DNA from: Anaerolineales bacterium
GTDB taxonomy: Bacteria > Chloroflexota > Anaerolineae > Anaerolineales > DRMV01
Assembly: GCA_026996855.1 (NCBI GenBank)
Contig: JALWJZ010000059.1
Location: 1 to 47,545 of the forward strand
DNA length: 47,545 nucleotides
Direction: 5' to 3'
This document shows positions 35,657 to 44,313 of the stretch, piece after piece. Numbering within the stretch: the stretch's first letter is position 1; the number at the start of each line of letters is the position of its first letter. The position numbers and the translations under genes were made by a program. The notes below the pieces were generated by a model. The model was not told where the DNA came from. It did not search any database and saw only the letters and a program-made list of their open reading frames with translations.

Positions 35657-37903
35657 TCAAGGGGATGAGCGCGCCGGACGCCAGGCCCAATCCGTGAGCT
35701 CTTCCAGGGGAATGTCGTCGGGCCAGGGAATCTCCCGCCAGCCCTCTTCTTGCGGCTGCTCCCAGGCGAACAGGCTCCAGGAAATGACCTGATAAGGTGG
35801 AGCCGCCTCTTCCCCGTAAATGACGAAGATGCTTTGCTCGTTGGGGGCCATGGCCGGAAGACGATAACAACAGCGTCCCTGAACCGGGTTCAAAAGCCGG
35901 ATTTCGTCGTTGAAAGCGCCATGCAGGTGGCCCCAATCGGGCTTCTGCATCAACGGTGTGATGGCCACCAAGTGCACCCCGTTCCAGGCCATGTCGGCAA
36001 TCACGGGCAACTGGAGGAAACCGGTCACCCGCTCGGGAACCAACGGGAAGAGATACCGTCGCTGGAAATCGCCGGGGCACTGCTCGAAGGAGAGTTTCTC
36101 CAAACGATGTCCCTGCTTGGCACCGTATTTCTGACGCATACGCACCAGTAAAACTTGCGCGCCCGTGTCATCCACGCCCCAGAGGAAATCCGCCACGTTG
36201 AAACCTACGAAAGAACACCGTTCCATATTGCTCAGGAAGTCGGTATACGACCACAAAACCCCGGGCCATGCTTGCGGCTGGTAAGCGAACACGTGCAAGT
36301 CACCATCCACCAACAGGCCGGCCCATTTCCCATCGAAGGAGAGGGCGAATTGCTGAAGGGGAGTCTTCTCCAGGCAAAACACTTCCTGGGGCTTTCCGGT
36401 CAGCAGGTCGAAACGATACGCACACCGACCGGCCGTGTAGAAAAGTTGGCGGGCATCCCGCCAAAAGAGGCTGTGCTCCCGCAATTCATCCTGGGTAAGG
36501 CGTTGCAAATCCCGTCCGTCGGTGGTCATGGTCCACAAGTCGTTGTTCCATACGAAAGCCACCCGGTCGCTCCCCTGAACCAAAGGGCCGCCCAACATGC
36601 CAGGGGGCGGCGTGGGTGTCGGCGTTGGGGAAGGGGTCGGTGTTGGGCTTGGCGTGGAAGTAGGCGTGGGCGTGCTCGTGGGCATCGGTGTGAAGGTGGG
36701 TGTAAACGTCGCCGAAGCCACGGCCGCGACGGTGGTCCTATCCGTGGGCGAAGGCAGGGGAACTGTAGACGTCTCTGCCAGGTGCCCCAAACCCGGCACC
36801 AGGTTCGTCCATGACGGGAGACGCTGGGCCCACCCCGTACGCGGGGCCACGAAGAAGAGGAGGAAAGCCAATCCCACCAGCAAGGTCAGCAAGGAGGTGA
36901 CACAACCCACGAAACCCCGTCGCCGGCCTGACGGCTCAGCGGGCAAAGGTTGACGGCTGCCCGTAGCCGTGGGCGTGGGTTCCGGGGGTGGCCCCTGGCC
37001 TGCACCGCCTCCGGCCTCCGAAAGAGGGGGGGAGGCCTCGCCGATGGACGTACGCGGCCCGGTGACGAAAGCAGGACGCGACGACGGTGTGATGACTGTG
37101 CTCAAAGCCTGCTCTGCGGCCTGGACCAGTTCCAGGGCGGACGAAAACCGGTCCTTGGGCCGCTTGGCCAGGGCCTTCTCCAGCACTTTTTGCAATTCAG
37201 GCGGGGCATCGGGGCGATAATGCAAAATGGAAGGCGGCGGCTCGGTCAAATGCAGGAACATGACCCGACTGGGCGTTTCCCCCTGAAAGGGCGGCTGACC
37301 GGCCAGCATGTGGAAGAGCAGCACCCCCAGGGCGTACACATCGGCCCGGTGGTCGATGTCTTTACGGCCCTCGATTTGCTCGGGACTCATATACGTGGGC
37401 GTTCCCATCAACTGGGAACCGGTGAGGGTTTCGCTCAACGAGGCCAGTCGTGCGATGCCGAAATCGGTGAGATAGGCCGCGCCGTAGCGGTCGAAGAGCA
37501 CGTTGCTGGGCTTCACATCCCGATGGATGATACCGGCCCGGTGGGCCGCGTCCAAAGCCGAACCCACCCGTTGCAAAATCCCCAGGGCTTCGGCAAAGGA
37601 AAGGGGGCCTTCCCGCAGGCGGTTGCGGAGATTGTCCTCCATAAGGCGCATGACCAGGTACAGATGCCCCTCTTCCTCACCGGCATCGTACACCGGCACG
37701 ATGGCCGGATGCTCCAGGCGACTCACCGCGCGAATTTCCCCCTCGAAACGGCTGCGGAAGACCGGGTCCCGGGCCAGAATGGGAATGAGCACTTTGACCG
37801 CCACCTCGCGGCCCATCAAGGGGTCGTAGCCACGGTAAACCGTGGCCATACCGCCCTGGCCCAAGATATCGTGCAGTTCGTAGCGTCCAAGTCGCTCCAA
37901 CAT
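35657..37903 (-). CDS. Serine/threonine protein kinase with extracellular sensor
   Basis: A 748-residue PknB-type receptor kinase. The cytoplasmic kinase domain (about 7-270) has GQGGMATVY, K37 in VAVKV, HRDVKPSN (D129), DFG (147-149) and GTPTYMSPEQ. A proline-rich juxtamembrane region precedes a single membrane helix (331-352). Outside, a Thr-Pro-rich linker (400-435) leads to a C-terminal domain of repeated WTMTTDGRDLQRLT-like strands, resembling a WD40/TolB-type beta-propeller. This is an architecture for sensing an outside signal. It lies 56 bases after the flippase-like gene on the same strand. Confidence 0.93.
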   Translation of the reverse strand: MLERLGRYELHDILGQGGMATVYRGYDPLMGREVAVKVLIPILARDPVFRSRFEGEIRAVSRLEHPAIVPVYDAGEEEGHLYLVMRLMEDNLRNRLREGPLSFAEALGILQRVGSALDAAHRAGIIHRDVKPSNVLFDRYGAAYLTDFGIARLASLSETLTGSQLMGTPTYMSPEQIEGRKDIDHRADVYALGVLLFHMLAGQPPFQGETPSRVMFLHLTEPPPSILHYRPDAPPELQKVLEKALAKRPKDRFSSALELVQAAEQALSTVITPSSRPAFVTGPRTSIGEASPPLSEAGGGAGQGPPPEPTPTATGSRQPLPAEPSGRRRGFVGCVTSLLTLLVGLAFLLFFVAPRTGWAQRLPSWTNLVPGLGHLAETSTVPLPSPTDRTTVAAVASATFTPTFTPMPTSTPTPTSTPSPTPTPSPTPTPTPPPGMLGGPLVQGSDRVAFVWNNDLWTMTTDGRDLQRLTQDELREHSLFWRDARQLFYTAGRCAYRFDLLTGKPQEVFCLEKTPLQQFALSFDGKWAGLLVDGDLHVFAYQPQAWPGVLWSYTDFLSNMERCSFVGFNVADFLWGVDDTGAQVLLVRMRQKYGAKQGHRLEKLSFEQCPGDFQRRYLFPLVPERVTGFLQLPVIADMAWNGVHLVAITPLMQKPDWGHLHGAFNDEIRLLNPVQGRCCYRLPAMAPNEQSIFVIYGEEAAPPYQVISWSLFAWEQPQEEGWREIPWPDDIPLEELTDWAWRPARSSP

Positions 37904-37959
37904 GGAGGTTTTCCTCGTTGAATGACGTCAAAATCGCGCGGAGCGTGCCAAACGGCCGT

Positions 37960-39036
37960 TTACGAGCGTTCGCCCAGGTGTCGATGGGGTTCGCTTCCTT
38001 CGGAAACCCCTCGCGGAAGGGCCAAAACCCGAGGAGAAACCGCGGTGCGGTCCAGAATACGAAAACCCAACATACCCAGGAAAAAGGGCATCCAAAACGT
38101 CACCGTGCGGTAAGACAGGGCCACCACGAAAGCGTCGTGCAAGGCGAACCCGGCCGAAGTCAAAAGCACGGTGATGGCGCCCTCCGCGAACCCGATACCC
38201 CCCGGTACCGGGGAAACCACCAGGAACAAATGCCCCACCATGTACGCCCCTACCAACGTTCCCGGTGAGAGGGGCAGGCGAAAGGCCAGGAAGACGGAAA
38301 CCATGACGGCCAGGTGCCACAGCCGCGCCGTAGTGGCCACCAGGTAAAACAGCAGGAAAAGCCGCGGATGGAACCGAAACACCCGCAGGCTGGTGGTCAA
38401 ATCGCGCACGAAGCCCCGCACCCGCTGTTCCAACTGGGAGCGGGACCACCCTCGACGGCGCAGCAGGAAGCCCGGCGGCCGACGGGCCAAACCGGTCAAC
38501 AGGCGTTCCAGCCAGGCAGGCGCCCACAGACCCAAGGCTACCACCACAAACAGGCCCACCACAATGAGCACCATGATGGCCGCGGCCGAAAGTTCGGTCC
38601 AGGTGAGGCGCTTCCGCCGAATCAGCACCCACAGCCCCAGGAAAAGCACCGGCAGAAAGCCCAGATGCTCGAAGAAGATGTACAAGGTGGCCGCGACCAA
38701 CGCGCGCGAAGCCGGTTTGCCCCGGCGATGCGCATCGGAGGCCAAAAAGGCCACGCCACTGACGCCGCCGGTGGGGGCCGCCAGATTGATGAAATGACTG
38801 CTCAGTACCATCAAAGCCAGACGCCAGGGCGACTCGCGCAGCCCCAGGGCCTGGTAGAGGCCCCAAAGCAACAAGGCCGTATGGGCGATCCATCCCAAGT
38901 GGAACAGAAAGGCGAACCCAATCCACCACCATATCCCTTGCTGCACCACGCGTACGGCTTCCAATACGGCTTGATGGTGACGAAAGAGAAAACCAACACC
39001 CAGGGCCAAAAGCAAAAACCACCACCAACGCTTCAT
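37960..39036 (-). CDS. Flippase-like integral membrane protein (UPF0104/LPG synthase TM family)
   Basis: A 358-residue protein with about eight hydrophobic helices, of the lysylphosphatidylglycerol synthase transmembrane (UPF0104) family. Landmarks are NLAAPTGGVSGVAFL (about 90-104) and the later VSPVPGGIGFAEGAIT (about 268-283), the two glycine-rich signatures of the family. Relatives move or modify lipids. The ATG at 39036 has no Shine-Dalgarno sequence; the -10 element sits so close that the mRNA is probably leaderless. It is followed by the receptor kinase gene in an apparent operon. Confidence 0.85.
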   Translation of the reverse strand: MKRWWWFLLLALGVGFLFRHHQAVLEAVRVVQQGIWWWIGFAFLFHLGWIAHTALLLWGLYQALGLRESPWRLALMVLSSHFINLAAPTGGVSGVAFLASDAHRRGKPASRALVAATLYIFFEHLGFLPVLFLGLWVLIRRKRLTWTELSAAAIMVLIVVGLFVVVALGLWAPAWLERLLTGLARRPPGFLLRRRGWSRSQLEQRVRGFVRDLTTSLRVFRFHPRLFLLFYLVATTARLWHLAVMVSVFLAFRLPLSPGTLVGAYMVGHLFLVVSPVPGGIGFAEGAITVLLTSAGFALHDAFVVALSYRTVTFWMPFFLGMLGFRILDRTAVSPRVLALPRGVSEGSEPHRHLGERS

Positions 39037-39040
39037 GGCG

Positions 39041-39049
39041 TCATTATAG
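39041..39049 (-). promoter_or_regulatory. Extended -10 with leaderless start (flippase gene)
   Basis: TGCTATAAT on the minus strand, then six bases, then ATG. Transcription would begin at the start codon. No Shine-Dalgarno sequence and no good -35 are present, which fits a TGn-extended -10 promoter. Confidence 0.55.
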
Positions 39050-39317
39050 CAGGGGTTGCCTCGTTTCTTGGCTTCGTAGAATGAAAAACCCTTAAGAGCA
39101 AGGGACACCCCGTTTCTGAACCTTGGCTTTTTGAGGCGGGCTGCGCCTGTCTCAAAAAGACAGACAATAACCCCACAAAGAAGGTCTTGCTTTGGACGGC
39201 AAGCCGCCTACCCTATGGCTCGAAAAACGGGGCATCACTGAAATCCGAATCTCAATCTCATCTTTTTGAAAAGGCCAATCCTGGGAAGCCGGGGACACCC
39301 CGCTTTCAAACGGAGAG
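39050..39317. other. AT-richer intergenic region with hairpin and direct repeats
   Basis: No gene is visible. It holds a strong hairpin at 39127-39159 (CTTTTTGAG/CTCAAAAAG) and two similar blocks, GGGACACCCCGTTTCTGAA near 39101 and GGGGACACCCCGCTTTCAAA near 39291. The base composition differs from its surroundings; it could be the remains of a small mobile element. Confidence 0.45.
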
Positions 39318-39323
39318 TATAAT
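39318..39323 (+). promoter_or_regulatory. -10 element of sufU
   Basis: Consensus TATAAT about 78 bases before the sufU start; no good -35 at the right spacing. Confidence 0.4.
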
Positions 39324-39400
39324 GGGATGCGCTCCCTCCAAAAAGAACGGCCCCGGCATCATTGGGAAGGGAGACAACCTCGACCCAAGGAGAAGCGAAC

Positions 39401-39808
39401 ATGGAAGACCTGTACCGGGAAATCATCATCGAACGCTATAAGCGTCCCCGTTTTCGAGGGAGCATCGAGAAGCCGGACTTCGAATACGAGGACGAAAACC
39501 CCCTGTGCGGGGACCGTATTCGTATTCAGGTCAAACTGGACGACCAGGGGCGCATTCAAGAGGCCCGTTTTCAGGGAGAGGGGTGCGCCATTTCCATCGC
39601 GTCTGCCGACCTGTTGCTGGAGAGTATTCAGGGAAAACCCCTGGACGAAGTGCGCCAACTGTCCAAAGAGTTCGTCCTGGACCTGATCGGTTTGAGACTC
39701 AGTCCGGCCCGCATCAAGTGCGCTTTGCTGGGATTCAAAGTGCTCAAAGCCGGCATCTTGGGACTGGGGAAGAAAAGCGAAGACGGTGCGGAAACCCGCA
39801 TCGGTTGA
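39401..39808 (+). CDS. sufU: SufU-type iron-sulfur cluster assembly protein
   Basis: A 135-residue U-type protein. The ligand set is complete: C36 and D38 (NPLCGD), C62 (GEGCAIS) and C107 (RIKCALLG). Sequence spacing fits SufU, the zinc-dependent sulfur acceptor of SufS, with its short insertion before the second cysteine; an IscU-like scaffold role is the alternative. The ATG at 39401 follows AAGGAG. No sufS, sufB, sufC or sufD lies next to it, so it is expressed apart from the rest of the pathway or from the 62-bases-downstream permease transcript. Confidence 0.88.
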   Translation: MEDLYREIIIERYKRPRFRGSIEKPDFEYEDENPLCGDRIRIQVKLDDQGRIQEARFQGEGCAISIASADLLLESIQGKPLDEVRQLSKEFVLDLIGLRLSPARIKCALLGFKVLKAGILGLGKKSEDGAETRIG

Positions 39809-39870
39809 GCACGTCCCGCTCGAGCACACTTTCCCGATGACCTTGGCAATCCTCTACCGAAAGGAGCGAC

Positions 39871-41394
39871 GTGGTGGCTTCCTTGTGGCCCTGGGCCGCG
39901 CTGCCCATCCTGGTGCTTACAGTGCTCATGGTAGGATGGCGTTGGCCTGCGCGTAAGGCAGGCCTGGCCGCGTATTTGGTGACCGTTGGGCTGTCCCTGG
40001 GCCTCTTTCGCCTCTCGGGACAGGGGCTTTGGGTGGCCCATGCCAAGGCCTTCTTCCTCTGGCTGGACATTCTCATCATCATCAGCGGCGCGTACTTCTT
40101 CTTCCAGGTGGTGAAAGAAGCCGGTATCTTTCGGGTGCTGGCCGCCTTCCTCCCCCGATTGACCACCTACTCGGAGATGCAACTCCTCATTCTGGGCTGG
40201 GCCTTCCCCTCCTTCATTCAAGGAAGCGGCGGCCTGGGCGTGCCCGTGGCCGTGGCTGCGCCATTGCTCGTGGGCCTGGGATTCGACCCGCTGGTGGCCG
40301 TGGTGGTCAGCAGCGTGGGACATGGATGGGCCGTGACTTTTGGCTCCCTGGGTACGCCGTTCCGCGGCCTTTTGGCCGCGACCAACCTGCCGGCCGAAAC
40401 CCTTGCGATACAGGCCGCCTGGGCGTCGGCTTTGCTCGCGGTGGGTACGGGGTTCGTGGTTCTGCTGGTGTACAAAGGCTGGCAGGCCGTGCGCCGTCTC
40501 TGGCTGCCCACCCTGGTCATGGGCGGGGTGATGGGAGGCGTTTTGGTGCTGGCGGTGCGCGCGGGCTTGTGGCCCGTGGGTTCTTTGCTGGCAGGGATGG
40601 GCGGCATCGCTGCCGGGCTGGCCGTGGCCGGATTTCAACGCCAGGGCAACGGGGAGGCTATGTCGCCTCGTGACTGGAAACGCCTGGCCCTGGCCTTGAG
40701 CGGGTACGGGGTGCTGCTCCTGGCCATTCTGGTCATTCAGGTCTGGCCCGCGGCTCGAGCCTGGTTGGGTCAATGGGTCTGGCAACCCCATTTCCCGGAA
40801 ACGGTCACTGGGCTGGGCTTTCGCGTACCCGCCGGCCCGGGGAGGGCCTTGCGGCCCTTGCGTCACCCCGGCATTCCCCTCTTTCTGGCCGCGTTTGTCT
40901 CGTACATGCTCTATCGACGATTCTACGACCCCGAAGCGCCCAAGCGCATCCTGCACACCACGGCCCAACAGGTGGCGCGAGTGGCCAGCGCGGTGTTCCT
41001 CATCGTTTCCATGGCCCTCATCATGTACCACGCGGGCATGACCACGCTGCTGGCCCAGACCTTAGCCCAATGGAGCGGACCCTTCTACCGGTACCTGGCC
41101 GGCTGGTTGGGCGCGCTGGGCGGTTTCCTCACCGGAAGTAACCTGAACAGTAACGTACTCTTCGGGCCGTTGCAACTGTACACCGCCCGGGCGCTGGATC
41201 TGAGCGTGCCCATCATTCTGGCCGCCCAGGCCGCAGGGGGCGCGGTGGGGTCGGTCATGGCGCCCACCAAGGTGCTGGTGGGCACGGGCACGGTGGGTCT
41301 CCACGGCCGGGAGGGCGACGTCATCCGCCGCATGGCTCTGGCCATCGGCTTCTTATTGGTGCTGCTCAGTGTGTGGGCGGGGCTATGGACCTGA
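39871..41394 (+). CDS. L-lactate permease family transporter
   Basis: A 507-residue transporter with about 13 hydrophobic helices, of the LctP family (lactate/glycolate uptake, proton-coupled). Family landmarks are SFIQGSGGLGVPVAVAAPLL (about 112-131), the GHGWAVTFGSLGTPF segment and the late LTGSNLNSNVLFGPLQ and GSVMAPTKVLVGTGTVGLHG. The start is GTG at 39871, following AAGGAGCG. It overlaps the convergent glycosyltransferase gene by 29 bases at the 3' end. It follows sufU by 62 bases on the same strand. Confidence 0.9.
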   Translation: MVASLWPWAALPILVLTVLMVGWRWPARKAGLAAYLVTVGLSLGLFRLSGQGLWVAHAKAFFLWLDILIIISGAYFFFQVVKEAGIFRVLAAFLPRLTTYSEMQLLILGWAFPSFIQGSGGLGVPVAVAAPLLVGLGFDPLVAVVVSSVGHGWAVTFGSLGTPFRGLLAATNLPAETLAIQAAWASALLAVGTGFVVLLVYKGWQAVRRLWLPTLVMGGVMGGVLVLAVRAGLWPVGSLLAGMGGIAAGLAVAGFQRQGNGEAMSPRDWKRLALALSGYGVLLLAILVIQVWPAARAWLGQWVWQPHFPETVTGLGFRVPAGPGRALRPLRHPGIPLFLAAFVSYMLYRRFYDPEAPKRILHTTAQQVARVASAVFLIVSMALIMYHAGMTTLLAQTLAQWSGPFYRYLAGWLGALGGFLTGSNLNSNVLFGPLQLYTARALDLSVPIILAAQAAGGAVGSVMAPTKVLVGTGTVGLHGREGDVIRRMALAIGFLLVLLSVWAGLWT

Positions 41395-42919
41395 ACAGAC
41401 GTCGTCCGCACCACCCGGTCCCTGCGGCCAGTAAGCCCCAAGCCACACCCCAAAAGACCGTGTTCAAACCTAAAAAGGCAGCGTACACCGGCCAAAAATC
41501 CGGGACGTTGAAAGATAGCCGCTGCTGGGCTTCGACCTGGTCGGAAGATGCCATGACCAAGCCCTTCAACGCATCCCGAGAGACTGGGTCGCGCAACAGA
41601 CCCGCAACTTCCCGCAAGGCTTGAATTTGGCCCAAAATAGGAGACGCCCGCCAATGGAAGTGAATGCGTTCTAAATACCCTTCCCATGAGGAGGACGCCA
41701 CGCGAATCTTTTGCAAATGGCGCGCCCAATTGACCGAAAGGCCAAGCACTTGGATTGTGACTGAAAGGCTGAACAAGAGAGCCGCGAAAAACTGCAACCC
41801 TTTTCGCGACCACCACCGCTCCAGTACGCTGCCAATGGGCAGGACGAAAAAGGGCACCACAGGCATCAACAACCGGGGCCCCCAACCTCCACCGCCATCC
41901 CAGTGGCGATAGACGGCCAAGAACAACGTTTGAACAGTCAACAGCCCAATCGCCAAAACCCGCCACTGCCGTTGGGCATGGGAACCTTTTCCCCAAAGCC
42001 AAATCCCGGGAAAGAAAAGCAGGAGCACGGGTGCGTAGAGAAAAAGGCCCTTACCGGGGCTGAACAGCAGTCCATACAACCCTTCAAAAAGGGGTGTATC
42101 CCACCCTACATGCCGATAGCCGAAGTCCAAAGGGCCCCCGAAACGCCACCAGTTGTATCCGAACACCACCATTTGCCCCCCAAGCAGCGGCAACAACAAG
42201 ACCATCCATGGTTTACGGTTCCCTTGTACAGGAGGGAAGCGCCACCCAAACCACCCCAACAACACGGGAAGCAAAATGAACGTGGCAGGCCGCACCACCA
42301 GCATAAAACCCAACAAGACCCCGGTCCACCCAAAACGCTTTCGCTCGAAGGTTTCCAAAGCCCCCAAAAGCAGAAACATGGCCAGAGGTTCGCTAAAGGC
42401 ACTCCGAGCGTAATACCAAACCGGCGTACCCAGGGCCAGGAACAAGGCCAACAGTCGCGCGAGTGGTTCACGGTAAAAACGGCGGGCCAATCGATAAAAC
42501 ACGGTCACCGCGGCGGCGGTAACCAGAGGATTGACCAGAAGCACCGCTATGCGGGTGAGCAGGCCTTCTTCCACCGAAGGGAACAGAGGATGGACAACAC
42601 GAGCCAACGCCACAAAGGGCGCGGCCACCAGGGACCAACCCAAACCGTACTTGGCGTAAAAACGACCATCCCGGCCGACCATACCGTACCCCGACACGCC
42701 CTTCATCCGCGCGGCCCGCCCCTGCGCATCCAACAGCAATTCGTGTCCCGCTTCCAGCGGCTGGATGGCGACCTCTCCCCGGGCCGCCAAGGCATAGGCC
42801 ACCCGATACATGGCTTCGCCATCGCCGCTGTCGATGCGGAAGGAGGAGGTGAGCAAATACACCCCCAGCACGAAACAAAACAGCCAATGGGCATTCATAC
42901 AACGGGCCTTGAACTTCAT
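41366..42919 (-). CDS. Polytopic membrane protein, GT-C glycosyltransferase-like
   Basis: A 517-residue protein with roughly ten hydrophobic helices. The first periplasmic loop contains SSFRIDSGDGEAMYRVAYAL, where GT-C glycosyltransferases keep an acidic catalytic residue, and AKYGLGWSLVAAPF follows. Only a distant relation to the GT39/ArnT-like group can be claimed. The start at 42919 overlaps the RNase H stop by 4 bases; an alternative Met lies 7 codons later. It is last in an operon with UDP-glucose dehydrogenase, a methyltransferase and RNase H, which supports a glycan role. Confidence 0.75.
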   Translation of the reverse strand: MKFKARCMNAHWLFCFVLGVYLLTSSFRIDSGDGEAMYRVAYALAARGEVAIQPLEAGHELLLDAQGRAARMKGVSGYGMVGRDGRFYAKYGLGWSLVAAPFVALARVVHPLFPSVEEGLLTRIAVLLVNPLVTAAAVTVFYRLARRFYREPLARLLALFLALGTPVWYYARSAFSEPLAMFLLLGALETFERKRFGWTGVLLGFMLVVRPATFILLPVLLGWFGWRFPPVQGNRKPWMVLLLPLLGGQMVVFGYNWWRFGGPLDFGYRHVGWDTPLFEGLYGLLFSPGKGLFLYAPVLLLFFPGIWLWGKGSHAQRQWRVLAIGLLTVQTLFLAVYRHWDGGGGWGPRLLMPVVPFFVLPIGSVLERWWSRKGLQFFAALLFSLSVTIQVLGLSVNWARHLQKIRVASSSWEGYLERIHFHWRASPILGQIQALREVAGLLRDPVSRDALKGLVMASSDQVEAQQRLSFNVPDFWPVYAAFLGLNTVFWGVAWGLLAAGTGWCGRRLFRSIAPPTH

Positions 42920-43530
42920 TTGTTCCCAAAATCCGCGGGGTTCTCGCCCCAATGGGCGGTATCCCACAGGCGTACATCCCACGGGCCGGGGTGGGCCTGC
43001 AACCAGGAACGGGCTTCTTCCACCAGGCGACGGGTCGTGGGGGGCAGGCGACGCAGGGTGTTTGGGGATGGTCCGCCTTTTTGCAACCAATGCCAGGCCG
43101 TGGAGGAATCGGTGTATACGGGCAGGAATTTCCCCCGTTGGTGCAGCCACTGCAGCGCCCGCACGATAGCCAGATATTCACCAATGGGCACCGTGGCGTG
43201 GGTCAGAGTTTCTCGAAACAGAGGGCGCACTTTTCCTTCCGGGAGCAACAGTACGCCTTGTAGTTCCACCCGCCCCCGGGCCTGGGAAGCCGCGGCATCC
43301 ACGGCCAGGGCCGGGGTTTGCGGGCCTGGCTCGGCCAGCACCCACGTGGGCAACCTCGCGGCTTCGGGTCCCAGGCGATACGCGCGTTCCGCCATTTCCC
43401 GGGTGGGGAAAGCCTTGTACCGGGCATCGGGGTATCCATCGACCTGGGCTTTGCACGCCTCCCAGGTGGTGTACACCCCGGGCCGGCGGCCTTTCCAGAC
43501 TACATAGTAACGGAGCCGTTTCGTCGTCAT
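42916..43530 (-). CDS. Ribonuclease H with viroplasmin-like N-terminal domain
   Basis: A 204-residue protein. Residues 6-50 form the RNase H1-type hybrid-binding (caulimovirus viroplasmin) domain (YYVVWKGRRPGVYTTWEACK). Residues 72-204 are an RNase HI-like domain with the four catalytic acids in place: D78, E118, D141 and D200. The second domain is divergent and ends abruptly after NPADFGNK. The hybrid-binding domain is widespread in eukaryotic RNase H1 and sporadic in bacteria. It lies 27 bases after the methyltransferase and overlaps the glycosyltransferase start. Confidence 0.88.
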   Translation of the reverse strand: MTTKRLRYYVVWKGRRPGVYTTWEACKAQVDGYPDARYKAFPTREMAERAYRLGPEAARLPTWVLAEPGPQTPALAVDAAASQARGRVELQGVLLLPEGKVRPLFRETLTHATVPIGEYLAIVRALQWLHQRGKFLPVYTDSSTAWHWLQKGGPSPNTLRRLPPTTRRLVEEARSWLQAHPGPWDVRLWDTAHWGENPADFGNK

Positions 43531-43557
43531 GGGCCATGCCTGGTTATCGAAAGCACG

Positions 43558-44313
43558 TCACACCGCGCGCAAACGAAGAAACACGCTGGGGGAATACAGA
43601 CTCCAGGTCCAGCGCCCGGTGGCCTGGGCCAGCCGTTCCCAGAACAACAACCAGCGCAAGGGTACGTGCCGCTTCAAAAAGCCCACCCGGAAATAGGACA
43701 CCGCGCGGCGGGCTTCCACCTGAAAACCGGCCGCTCGCACCCATTCCTCCATGCGGCGGGGGTGGAAGTCGAAGTTCAAAGGCGCGAATTCCACCGGTTC
43801 CGGGGAAAAGGGGTTCCACCTCTGCCGCCGGACCAGGTACCGCAAGACGGCCTTCAAATGGCGCTTGCTGGCGAATTCCAGCAAAAAGACCCCTCCCGGC
43901 TTCAGCACCCGGCGCACCTCCCGCAAGGCGCGCAGCGGCTCCACCAGATGGTGCATGGTGCGAATCATGGTGGCCGCGTCGAAGGAAGCCTCCGGGAAGG
44001 GCAGCGCGTACACGTTGGCCGCCACATAGGCGTACCGGGTGCCTCCCCGACCCCGCCCCAGGCGCTGTCGGGCCAGGCGCAACTGGCTTCGGGCGTAATC
44101 CGTGAGCACGATTTCGTCGAACCCCTGGTAACGGGGGGTCATGCGGCCTGCACCCGCGCCCAGTTCCAGAAGTCGGCCCCGGCCCCGAGGCATCAAAGCC
44201 CGCAGGGCCAGGACTTCGGCCCGGTCCTCGTACTCCCGACCGCCCCGCTCCCAAAAGCGGAACTGATAATCGGAGCCTTCGTAATCGCAAACGGGGGGCA
44301 GGTGGTGCGTCAT
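43558..44313 (-). CDS. Class I SAM-dependent methyltransferase
   Basis: A 251-residue methyltransferase of the UbiE/Methyltransf_11 type. The AdoMet-binding motif LELGAGAGR (49-57), [20 protein letters not shown] and the RTMHHLVEP / [18 protein letters not shown] motifs are all present. The C-terminal half has two basic, aromatic-rich segments and may contact a lipid or glycan. The start overlaps the stop of the UDP-glucose dehydrogenase gene by 4 bases, so the substrate may be a uronate-containing glycan or its lipid carrier. Confidence 0.88.
   Translation of the reverse strand: MTHHLPPVCDYEGSDYQFRFWERGGREYEDRAEVLALRALMPRGRGRLLELGAGAGRMTPRYQGFDEIVLTDYARSQLRLARQRLGRGRGGTRYAYVAANVYALPFPEASFDAATMIRTMHHLVEPLRALREVRRVLKPGGVFLLEFASKRHLKAVLRYLVRRQRWNPFSPEPVEFAPLNFDFHPRRMEEWVRAAGFQVEARRAVSYFRVGFLKRHVPLRWLLFWERLAQATGRWTWSLYSPSVFLRLRAV

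Noticed and set aside
37928-39028. Alternative 366-codon minus frame over the flippase gene
   Set aside because: The frame ending at 37960 has the UPF0104 signatures and membrane helices; the alternative is glycine- and arginine-rich with no motifs.
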